Origin: Lutjanus erythropterus
Taxonomy: Eukaryota; Chordata; Actinopteri; Lutjaniformes; Lutjanidae
Assembly (NCBI GenBank): GCA_020091685.1
Contig: CM034607.1
Coordinates: forward strand, 30,254,831-30,318,830
DNA length: 64,000 bases
Reading direction: 5' to 3'
Positions 50,201 through 62,100 of this stretch are shown one piece after another (the stretch's first letter is position 1; every line of letters begins with the position of its first letter). The translations under genes were made by a program, and so were the position numbers. The notes below the pieces were generated by a model. That model did no database searches. It had not been told where the DNA came from and was given only the letters and a program-made list of their open reading frames with translations.

Positions 50201-52937
50201 TTTTATAGAGCAAGAGGAAGTACGTCTTAAGATATTTTCCTATTTTATACTTGTCCATATTTATTTTCCTATTAAATCCATGATAGTTTCTGCTTGGTAA
50301 TCAGAGAAACACTACAGTACTTAGCCATAACAACATTTTTCTGTGGCCCTATTCCTTTACCAAGACAGGGAGGTGGGAGCATGTAGCTGCAGCAGTAAAT
50401 GTTCACGAGAGAGGTTATATTTTGATTTTGCATTCAACAATGATTATTGCCATGACGTTTGTGCGGAAATAGCTGCTGCCCCTTTTTTTTTTCTTAACTG
50501 TACATCGTGATTCCCCTTGATGATCATTTTGTGCTGACCATGTTTCTTTGAAGCCAGTCAGTCACGTGTCTCATAAATATGAATATGTGAATATTTAATA
50601 ACATTCTGCTCTCACAGATTGGGATCTCCCTGAGACGAGGGATTCTTCAGAGGCAGCATCACCGTAGTTTAGTCTTTCAGCTCAGTGGACTTACAGACCC
50701 CATTAAAAACACATTTGTCTCTCTCTGACTGTCACAATCATTCACTCACCCACTAATGCCCATTTACTTTTACTTTATGTCAGGCACATGACCTGCTGTG
50801 AGCAGTGAACAGCAACTTCTTCTCATCACATTATGATACACTGCAGATAAACTGGCAGCACACATAATAAAACTGATATAGAAATAGATGGTGAAAATTT
50901 GAACCAAGCCAACATCAAATCAAATCATTTTTCACACATTAGGGTGAAAGAAAAACTCTGATCAGCGTATCAGTTATGCCTGGAAGCAGAAAATGTGGAA
51001 AGTTTTTATTTCCCTGTGGGAATACAAGGGTTACTGCAGTGTGCTTTAGATAAGAGTATGTGTTTAAGTGAATATATTTAAGTGCAATTTTGTTCTTATT
51101 TAGCTCACTGTGTACATCTGCTCTCTGCATTAACAGAATGCTGACTTGGATCTTGTGGAAAGAGTCATCACAGTGCTGCGTAGTGATTATAGTGTATCTC
51201 ATACTGGCAACATGCAACTCTTTATTAATGCTTATCAAAAGGAGAACCTGACGTTGTTAGTTAGCTGCGTAGTCTTGGCAAAATGCTATCATGGCTTCTA
51301 TGACGCATGTAGGCCTACTACTATATCTAGATGTGACTGACCGTGTTAAATTGTGTGTGAGTGAAGGACAAGTTTGTCCCGTCTGTCTCCACATCTCTTA
51401 AACAACTGCGTAATTCAATCTTAAGTGGGGCACTCAAACTATGTACATCAGACAGGTGTTTGAATGTGTATGTCTGTGCTTGCGCACATATGGGTTTTGT
51501 ACAGTACATCGGATTTCTATAAGTGAATCAGTCTTTCTGCTGTAAATGTGGCCTTTATGTGTAGAAGGCCATGTGCAATATTAAATAAAAACATAAACAT
51601 ATTGTAATAAACATTACATTTTGACCAGAGTAAGCTCAGATTTCAATTAAATTTATTGTTATTGCACAGTACAAATACCATTGCAAAAACAGGCGAGGGC
51701 TGAGGGGGGTGTCTCTCAGCAGGTCACAATTAAATACTCCAACATGTCTGTGTATGTCTGTCTTTTATTTATTGCTTATTTTCCTGCTCTCTCTCTCTCT
51801 CTCTTTTTCTTTCATCTTGCTTTGACACCTCTCATTCTCTTAATGTATTTGACAACATTAGTTTCTCTCTGTTTGACATTGCTTTTCCCTCCCACTCAAC
51901 CTACCTACTCATTCATTCCCACGTTCTGTCTCTCATCCACATTATCAACTCCATTTCAACTTGTCGCCCACCTTCTCTTCTCTCCAGCTCTACACTGATA
52001 GTCAGACCTCCATATGTGTATTTGTGTGCTTTTCAGTGGTTTTATTTTAGAACTACCTCTATTCTGTCACCCACCTCTGGATTTGCCTGTCTGCACATCT
52101 GCATCACACACAGCTTACCTTGTAACAATGTTACAATGTTGTTATTACAACATAAGTGCAATTTAGTATGTAAAAAAATCACTAACATTCAAGTAAGCAG
52201 CTGTACAAATAAAGCTGAGCTGTTTGATTACCTGTGTGCTGTATATTTATGCTTCCCTTTGGTTTGTTTTTTTTGTTTTTTTAATGTTATGTTTCTGAAA
52301 TTTGAGTCTCCCTGGTGCTCTTCTCTTTATTTGTTCAGCCATTGTGCAAGGTAGTATATTTGCTCTGTTAACTAAAACAAACTGCTGCTGCTGGAAAAGG
52401 AACGAATGTGGATCACTGACATTAAACCTTCCACTGGCCAAATATTGCATCCTGCTTTCTTCCACTCTCCCTTCAGGCCTCCACTGTCATTGTTAAAAAG
52501 AAACAACAACGGCAGGCAGCCAACCTAGGTAATACGCTACATGGAAATGATGGAAACCTTTGACTGTAGGTAATTGGCCATGCACAAAATGTTCCTCTAT
52601 GGCATGTTGCCCCTCCTCTGCACTGTATTTAGAGGAGCATTTGGCAGTTCAACACAGTTTTGGCTCAAAATTGACATTTCTGCTTGATTTAGGCATCAGA
52701 CAGCAAATAAATAACAAATCTATTTCGGTGTTACAATATCAGATGTAGACGCATCAGAAATGGAAATTCATTCCCATGAAAATGTCACAGTTCATTACTG
52801 AAACATAGATTTGTTCCTGTTTGCAGCTGCTCACATGTCGAAGCTCATGTAATGGTTTGTGGGTGGACTTGTTGAGGCCTGTAGAGGCTGTCTCAGTTAT
52901 TATGCTCCAGCCCTTCCCTGCCATTTGTTTTTTTTTT

Positions 52938-52942
<5 letters not shown>
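44243..52942. other. Intron segment, long and featureless
   Basis: Contains a purine-rich tract at about 45835-46090, a repeat-like patch at 46890-47040 ('aatcacaatatcgctcaaaataacagcaatataattttt'), a short direct repeat 'gacttcttcagagaggg' at about 48740-48775 and a CT run at 51788-51803. The open frames at 45620-46268 follow the purine bias. No exon is supported. Confidence 0.35.

Positions 52943-53004
<62 letters not shown>
52943..53004. repeat. (GT)31 microsatellite after poly-T
   Basis: A poly-T run of about 16 bases leads into 62 bp of perfect GT repeat. Confidence 0.98.
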
Positions 53005-53006
<2 letters not shown>

Positions 53007-53157
53007 AGAACCCTACCTGTCAATGCAGGTACCAGCACATTTTCAAAAAATATCTGTGGGTAGAGTTGAACATATGTAGCAAACATATGTAGTGTATAAG
53101 ATTTTATATTATTATAAGGCAATAAATAAGCCAATAATTGATGTTATGGCAATGTAG

Positions 53158-53272
53158 CAATTTTGTAAGACAGGCTGTATGTTCCTTATGGTTGGACCAG
53201 TTGGATGGTGAAATGTAACAGACGTAAAACACGTGTTCATATTCTAAGATCAGCTACTTCTTGAGTTTTGGT
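53158..53272 (+). repeat. Dispersed repeat, copy 2
   Basis: Same-orientation partner of 19648-19773, with conserved blocks 'ttttgtaagac', 'gttccttatg' and 'ttggatggtgaaatgtaa'. It lies directly before a truncated 'gctgcaa' element. Confidence 0.65.
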
Positions 53273-53391
53273 AAGGATGGCTGAACATAAGCAAACACAG
53301 AGGGGACAATTGAAACAGCTCCTCCTGGGCTGGCAAGCTGGTGTATGGAAGCATTTTGGCTTCTATTATTAATCTCCCAATTAAATGCACA

Positions 53392-53613
53392 GTTAATCTT
53401 TTTGTCTATAAAATGTGTCTCAAATGGCTTCTTTTATTCAACAGCCCAAAGCCCCAACACTCTTTATTTACTATCATAAATGATAAAGAAGCTGGAGCCA
53501 GCGGAAGTTTTTGCTTGAAAAATGACTGAAATGATTGTTTGATTATACAAGTGGTTAGCAAGTAAGTTTCTTTAGATTGACTAATCGATTAATTGGCTGA
53601 TTGTTGCAGCTCT
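53392..53613. mobile_element. 'gctgcaa' family element, truncated at the left
   Basis: Carries 'ctataaaatgtgtctcaaatggcttctttt', 'actatcataaatgataaagaagctg' and the right end 'ctaatcgattaattggctgattgttgcagctct'. These match the second half of the copy at 43893-44242. The left end is missing. Confidence 0.65.
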
Positions 53614-53861
53614 AAAACATTGCAGGGAGTAAAATGTTGATAAAATTTGGGAAAATATCAAGAATTGTTAGAGAATTTTTATATATATATATGTAGCTTA
53701 TTAAAATGTGGCTAACAGCTGGTTGTTCTAGACTGTTATTACTGTGTAGACATTCATGGAGAAATTATGGAATTTTACATTGCAGCAACAATGGGAACAC
53801 TGCGTTCTTCCCGTATGACCCCTCCTTACCATTGTGGCAGCTTATCTCTGTGTTTACCTCC

Positions 53862-53863
<2 letters not shown>

Positions 53864-53911
<48 letters not shown>
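53864..53911. repeat. (TG)24 microsatellite
   Basis: Perfect TG repeat of 48 bp, 76 bp upstream of a candidate cassette exon. Confidence 0.98.
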
Positions 53912-53915
<4 letters not shown>

Positions 53916-53987
53916 CCAGTTGACATACATTTTTTTTTCCTTCTCTCTGCAATACTTGTTTTTTTCATGTCTTTTCATCTGTGTCAG

Positions 53988-54098
53988 GGTCCGTCCATTA
54001 CTTATCCAACCACGCTCTCTTTCTTGCTTACATTGTCACCGTTCTGTTGGCTCTCCTCTGTCTCTGTGCCATCGTTTTTGCCTCATTTAATCCTCCAA
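53988..54098 (+). CDS. Candidate cassette exon encoding a membrane-spanning segment
   Basis: A pyrimidine-rich tract and CAG form a fair acceptor ending at 53987, and A|GTAAGA at 54098/54099 is a strong donor. The 111-nt interval is a multiple of three and open in the phase set by the exon at 16266 (phase 1 in, phase 1 out). It would encode SVHYLSNHALF followed by a hydrophobic run LAYIVTVLLALLCLCAIVF and SFNPPS. One N-terminal isoform of dystonin is known to contain a transmembrane segment, so such an exon would make sense here. Against this: the area is pyrimidine-rich, which by itself yields hydrophobic frames, and I recognise no homologous peptide. Confidence 0.25.
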
Positions 54099-56945
54099 GT
54101 AAGAACCTTCACAGATGCAGACTGAATCAAAAACAAGTCCTTTCTTTTTCTCTCAATCTTCCTCTGTGTCATGTATCTGTAATAAAATTTAAGGTTGTCT
54201 TAAGGTAATGTCTCTTCCTGCTTCTCTCTAGTATTTTTAAATTCATTCTCCCTTCCTCTAATTAGTTTTTGAAAATAATTCATAACAAAATGTGTCTCAC
54301 AGACTTGTGACATCTAAAATCTGTGATATAACAAGAACTGATGTGCTGTGCTGCAGCAAAATAGTGGGGATGCCTTTTGTGCAGTACACTACAAGACCAT
54401 GAATATTTATAACCCAATAACATCTTCTCTCATAGCAGTGTGTTTCATATTAACCCTCCTAACTGGACTTACAGCAGCAAATTGGAGGGTATTTACATCA
54501 ACACACAGATAGTCCATAGATATTATGTAAGCTGTCAATCCCAGAAATAGAGAAGGTGATGTGAAAGTAATTTGAGTTTTATCAGAAGTCAGTGTGGTTT
54601 CCTTTAGTCAGAAACGCTACGCATGGTAAAACAAAGGCTGGGAATCACTTTCATCTACGGCCTGTTAGGATGTGACTAATCAGGTGATACGACTTGGAAG
54701 TGGACCAGATGGAAAACACGCACAGAAACACAGAGACAGAAAGTCAGGCAGGGAGTCAGTTCAGGCATGAATGAACAAGAAGTTCATCTCTAAATTCCCA
54801 CAAAAGATTGGAGGATTAACTTGCTTGCAGAGGAACCGAGGAACCGCTATGTGTGTGTGCAATAATGTTTATGTATGGTATTTATACAGTATGTTTACAT
54901 AAATCTTTGCTATGTGTGTTAAGTAAGTTATGTTTGTTCCACCACACCTTTCTGCTGCCATTGAATGTAACAGATTTAGAAACATTTTTTTTATTGTCAG
55001 GGAACATCCACAAAAGGATATTGAAGGGGCAGTTCATCCCCAAATCAATTGATTAATCATTGAATTGAATTCTAGTCTGGATTTGCTGTGCTTTCTTGTA
55101 GCTTGCAGGTATCCAGATTTAACTAGATGACCTCCACCTGTTTTGTGCTACTATGTGTTTTCTCTCCATTTTCAGTGGTCAGACTCTCTACTGTATACAC
55201 TGTATCTCTGGTCTAGCTGACCTAGATGCATCTGCAGCAATTTGCGTCTCTTTTTCCTCCCTTCCCCCTCTCCATTATCTGAAAAGATGGGATATGTAGA
55301 GCAAGAAAACCTCTGGACAGCTTTGTTGGAACTTCAATCAAAGAATCTCCTCACTGTCTGACTTAACTATTCTGTACTGTATGTTTCTCTCTCCCCCATT
55401 TCTCACTCAATAAAGTTCAGTTTTTCTCTCGTGACAGTGCTTAGAACAGAGCCCAACAGCTTGCTTCTCTGTGGTTTCCCCTGATGAATGCTCCTTTGTT
55501 TCATGTGTGTCTCTGTATAACTGCTGCTGTCACAGGCCCAAAGGTGTTTCACCTCTGAACCCTCTGACACATCACGTTCATCCACCCATCCATCCAGCAT
55601 GGCACTTGGTCATTTTTTTCCTTCTCTCTTCTGGTGTCCTTTCATTAAATTTGAGACCACACTTAGATTAGACTTCACTCCCCCAGAGAGGCAATTTGTG
55701 TTGCTCTGAAACACATCAAAAGATTGTGAAACACTGATGATTGGCCTCCTGCTGCAATTTTCTCTTATTTAGACAGAAAGAAAACACTGACTGCAGACTC
55801 AGAAATATGTTAGATGTGAAAGTGCCAGAGCATTTTTGTTACCATGACTGTGAACGATGAGTGTGCATCTGATGGAGCCAAGTGCTGCCACCATCACTGA
55901 ACTAATAATAAACAGACCTAACAGCATCCTCCAGGGTATTAAGGTTTTCTTATCGTGGTTGCAACAGGCATACTGAAAAATGTATTCAAAGTGACTGGAT
56001 AAAACAAACAAAGCATGCAAGACTTTTGTAACTAAGGATGAACTAAAACAGACTAAACTGACATTTACCCAAATTTTACCATGTACAGTATTTAGTCTGC
56101 TAAATTGTCCATAGATTGGTACTCATAAGTGATGTACGCATCAAGATAAAGGGCTGAAAATCCAGTTTGTAGAAGATGCATGTAGATTTGGCTCTGAGTT
56201 GGTTTACGGATTGCTTCATGCTTATTTCTGCTATATTGGGTGAGAGTCATTCGTCTTACAGACTGAGACATCTGACAGCATTTGGATTGTATGTGCCACA
56301 TCAGCCTTCTGGCAGAGCTGACTGAACACCATTTCTGATTAGAGCTGCACATGGTTTGACTTCAGCTGCTGAAACAAAAGCTGCTTGGCATTTTAGAGAA
56401 TGTGTATCGCATATACACACTCAACATGCAAGCACAGAGGGAAAGCAAATTCTGAAACACACATATTGACACATATAAACTGAAACGCCACAGTAGACAT
56501 GTTCAGCATCAAATGAAGTACCACAGAAACACAAAATGAACTCACACAAAACAATCAATTTCCAATCAGCTGTTGTAATAGCCCTTATATAACAGCTCTT
56601 ATACTTGAACTCCTCTGAGTTTCTCATACAGCAGAAAGTGGCTGAGTACTAAACGGTACAAAGTAATTGAGGCTGAGTACAGTGTCAGCTTGTATCTCTT
56701 CTATTTAATCACATTTCTGACATTATTGTGTGTATGTGTTTGTTATGTTCTGCCCATCACACGCTCCATACTGCTTATGTTTGCATTTTGATAAATGTGG
56801 GTGAAAGCTAAAGACTAGACTAGACTAAAGCTAGCACATACAAAAGTTTTATTTTTACTGTTGTGTAACAGTAACTTCACCTTTGTAAGAACAGGGTCAT
56901 GAAATAGCACTTACATGTTATTTTAAAGCTGACTTTACATTTTTA
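54099..56945. other. Intron segment without supported exons
   Basis: A short 'ggggcagttcatccccaaatca' at 55026-55047 resembles the end of the fish repeat seen at 12448. Otherwise AT-rich and featureless. Confidence 0.35.
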
Positions 56946-57250
56946 AAAGATCTTGAGTCTAACCAGACTTTTTTTCTTTTTTTCTCCTCCATGTTGCTGC
57001 TGCTGTTTCTGCTGACTTCCTCCAACAAAGGTAAATACATTTATTTCTTCCATCTACCTCTGACTGTATTCTTCTTTGCTGAAATTACTGGCTGTGTGAC
57101 CTGATGGCGCCAAGTTTCCTCCTTTATTTTTTTGGGGAAAAATCTGTTTCCTACTGTTCCCTTTTTCCATGGGTCTATTTAGTGATGGAATAAAACGAAA
57201 TTCGTCCTCTTGAGTCAGGTTCATGGAGGAGACACATTGGCTGAGTTGAT
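56946..57250 (+). repeat. Duplicated intronic segment, copy 2
   Basis: Partner of 31925-32240, about 90% identical over the 116-bp core by eye, and more diverged after it. It lacks the inverted left arm seen in copy 1, so it probably shows the older state of the middle part. Confidence 0.8.
56991..57030 (+). CDS. Candidate micro-exon, copy 2 (leucine-rich N-terminus)
   Basis: Same structure as 31967-32006: ATG, 13 codons reading MLLLLFLLTSSNK, one extra base, then GTAAAT. Over the 40 nt the copies differ at one base (proline versus serine codon), whereas the 76 bp after the donor differ at about ten. This hints that the exon-like part is the more constrained one, though the numbers are small. 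A recursive-splice-type site is an equally good reading. Confidence 0.3.
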
Positions 57251-59371
<2,121 letters not shown>

Positions 59372-60058
59372 TGCTGAAAGGATTAGTGGATTAATGGAAT
59401 AGTTGATTATCCCTAAATTAATGGACAATCATTTGATAGATATAGGTTGCGATTTGTGTGCATTTTCCTTAGCAAACATTTGTTAACAATCAATAATAAT
59501 TTATTAATTATTAATAATTAATTAGATACAAAATGCACATCTTTTCTCAGTTTAAGTTTTATTTAAACAATTCTAGCTGCACATTAGTTATGTGAAACAT
59601 AACACAGAAGAGAGAAGAAAGAAAAAGGCTCTCGCTCAAACGGCTGCTCTTGTCTTGTCCACCTGTCTTTATTGAACAGTTTGCTCAAAACAACGTCAAA
59701 TGGGTGCAATAACTGCCATTTCAAGACAAGACAGACCAGACCATACCTGTGAGCTCCAGAGAAATGGTGCACAAAAATGCATTGTCGGTTAATCAGTTTT
59801 TAATTTTTAAAATGAATTCTTAATAGTGATTCATAGATTCGATTAACGTATGTTTTGTTGTTATTTCATGAAGCAAAATTGTTTGGGTTTTGGACTGTTG
59901 GTTGGACAAAATACATTTTAAAAACATCACTTCAATTCACAATATCATTTGTGCTTTGGAAATTGTGATGGACCCTTTTCTGTATTTTTGAAAAAATATT
60001 TTTGGGGATTAAATGATTAAATGTAAGAGTTTAATCAATGAAACTAATACTGCACCCT
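59372..60058. mobile_element. 'gctgcaa' family element, long diverged copy
   Basis: Starts 'gctgaaaggattagtggatt' and ends 'gaaactaatactgcaccct'. Internal 'gttgttatttcatgaagcaaaattgtttgggttttggactgttggttggac' parallels the long copy at 33851-34493. A piece at 59485-59525 is an AT-only near-palindrome. No coding capacity. Confidence 0.55.
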
Positions 60059-60640
60059 AGCAGAGACAAAATTAGCTTACAGTGGAGACACTGGGGACAT
60101 GTCCCCACCACTTTTTAAAAAGCATAATTACTAAAGTGATGTGCTGCTATATACATTTATATACTCATCGTGTAGGTAATTTTATCCAAATACTCTTCCA
60201 TTTTATCTGATAATTAGCCTGTGCAGCAGGCTCATGATGACTTAATTCTCCTACAACTTACAGCAGTAAACATGTGACTGTTTGGCTGAGTGACAGACGA
60301 GCGCAGAGGCGTACTGTCAGCTAAAATATTGTCATCAGTAGAGGAACACATGCATGAGATGATGGTGATAGGAAGACTGTGCAGTAAAATTAGAAAAAGA
60401 GAGGAAAGTGGGTGTTTGAGAGCCCTCCTCATGTCTGCTCCTCTGTAATCTGCTACAGTATGTTGATCCAACAGGCAGCTGAAAGTCACAGACACACAGA
60501 GAAAGAAGACAATGTGAGGCTGACTGAATGACAAATGTGTGACAGTCAAACATTCATGCATCAACTCAGCTTCAACACACCACGCTGCTTCGAAAAAAAA
60601 AAGCACAGCTGAGTAATAAAAACACGCCCATTTTTTTTTC
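60059..60640. other. Intron segment before the second promoter
   Basis: No exon supported. A poly-A run lies at about 60592-60602. Confidence 0.35.
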
Positions 60641-61173
60641 TAATTTCCTTGTCAGACACGCTCTCACTCTAGACACAAGTGAAACACATGTTTCTGGCTC
60701 TGGCAGTGACATCACCAGCCTTGTGGTCAAAGTCCAGTTCCTCTATCCGGCTTAGAGCTGCTAACACACTGCCACACTCGGAGCTACTGTAACCACTGAT
60801 ACACACACTCGGCAGAGAGAAGACAAGACTGGTAGAAGAAGAAAAGAAGCGAGTAAGAGATGAAGGATTATCTACATGATTAAGGATGGCTACTCTTTGA
60901 CAGCCTGGATCCAGCGGACCGCTTAGATCAACTGCAGCTCTCCCTCCTCCTCCTTCCTTCTTTGCTAATTTTCTGTTCTGTTTTCACTCACCTTTTCTTA
61001 ACACCTCACTTACATTAATTTCTTCGAAGTTTCAAGATCACTTTTCCCCTTGCTTTTGCCAACATTTGTCATCAGTTTCCTGTACTTACCCTCCACTTCT
61101 TTTGATTATTTCTCTCTCTTGACATTTCTCTGTCCCCCCCTCTCTCTTTCTCTCTTTTCTCTGGGAGGGAGGG
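60641..61173 (+). promoter_or_regulatory. dst: Putative internal promoter and 5'UTR
   Basis: This stretch precedes an ATG-started, donor-ended exon. It includes a 'gtgacatcac' site resembling a cAMP-response element near 60706, GC-richer DNA at 60690-60930 and a pyrimidine-rich leader to 61160. An in-frame TGA at 61120-61122 closes the frame upstream of the start. Promoter activity is inferred from position only. Confidence 0.35.
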
Positions 61174-61228
61174 ATGAGCTCCACGGCTGCTTACAGGCAG
61201 TTCCTCCAGGGTCTGGAGCAGAAAAGAG
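61174..61228 (+). CDS. dst: Likely alternative first exon of the spectraplakin gene
   Basis: ATG in an acceptable context (G at -3) opens MSSTAAYRQFLQGLEQKR, followed by one base and GTCGGT, a usable donor. It ends in phase 1, with G as the split-codon base, exactly like the exon at 16266, so both could splice to the same downstream exon, expected to continue with aspartate. Spectraplakin genes are known for alternative N-termini before the actin-binding domain. The peptide is balanced and helix-like, unlike the low-complexity frames around it. I do not recall an identical published N-terminus. An internal-exon reading using an AG near 61167 in another frame is possible but less protein-like. 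Confidence 0.5.
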
Positions 61229-61714
61229 GTCGGTGTTCACTTAAACCTTGTCACCTATCATTTATGAACAGTTATTAATGTAATGATTCTAAAAACAAGG
61301 ACTTGACCCTTTAATTGGTGTTTTCATGGACTGATTGGGCTTTATAGAGGCTATCGTGGTGTTATGATGCTCAGAATCTTATCTCTTGTTATCTCTGTTT
61401 GGTGGATTGAGGTGTGATAGCAGGAAAGTGACATGTTGCACGTGTGGATTGCTCAGCAGTGCTGTGAATCAGCATAAACCAAGCTACGGGTTGGGCCTGA
61501 AATAGGTGTCACACCTGCTTTACAGAGATACTTGTGCAATACGTAATGTTACTAAGCTTGAGTCGAGGAATGCTTCTCGTTTTTGTTTTTTTTAATGGGG
61601 CTGTGCAAAGCTTCTGCTGAGATAGAATACATATACTTTTTTATGTGTTGTGACTGCAGGTGGTGTTTCAGTTTAATCTATTAAAAGGAACAAGTGGTCA
61701 GTGGTTGCAATGGA
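61229..61714 (+). other. Intron segment after the alternative first exon
   Basis: No exon or recognised repeat. Confidence 0.4.
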
Positions 61715-62100
61715 ATTCAAGGGATAGTGTGGATTTTTTTTATGTAGGGTTGTATGGAGTGCTTATTAACAGTCAGTGTATTAGCTGCAGTAAATGCTGG
61801 TCAGCATGCCACCAGTTAGGAGAAGCAGAGAGGAGTGCCAACATGGAAGCTAAGCAATGAATTGCTGTAGACAGATCAACTGCAGCTCTCTATCCTTCTC
61901 CTCCTTCCTTCTTCGCTTGCCTTCAGCAAAAGTTATATTAACCACCTTAAAAAATGTTGTCAGTACAGTAGTCTGAAGCAGTGGTAGACCAGCAGCTCCT
62001 ATGTTCTACAAGGTAGAATTACCCATTTTGCCATTTTGCCTGACTATTGATAAGCACCTCATACAATCCCACTTCAGATAATCCGAACTATTCCTTTAAA
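61715..62100. mobile_element. TIR element of the 'ttaaaggaatagttcgga' type
   Basis: The left end 'aagggatagtgtggatttt ... gggttgtatggagtgcttatt' is matched by the reverse complement of the right end (tttaaaggaatagttcggat, then 'gggattgtatgaggtgcttat'), giving long imperfect inverted ends. This is a common fish MITE type. Its interior carries a 45-bp block copied from near 60925. Confidence 0.7.
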
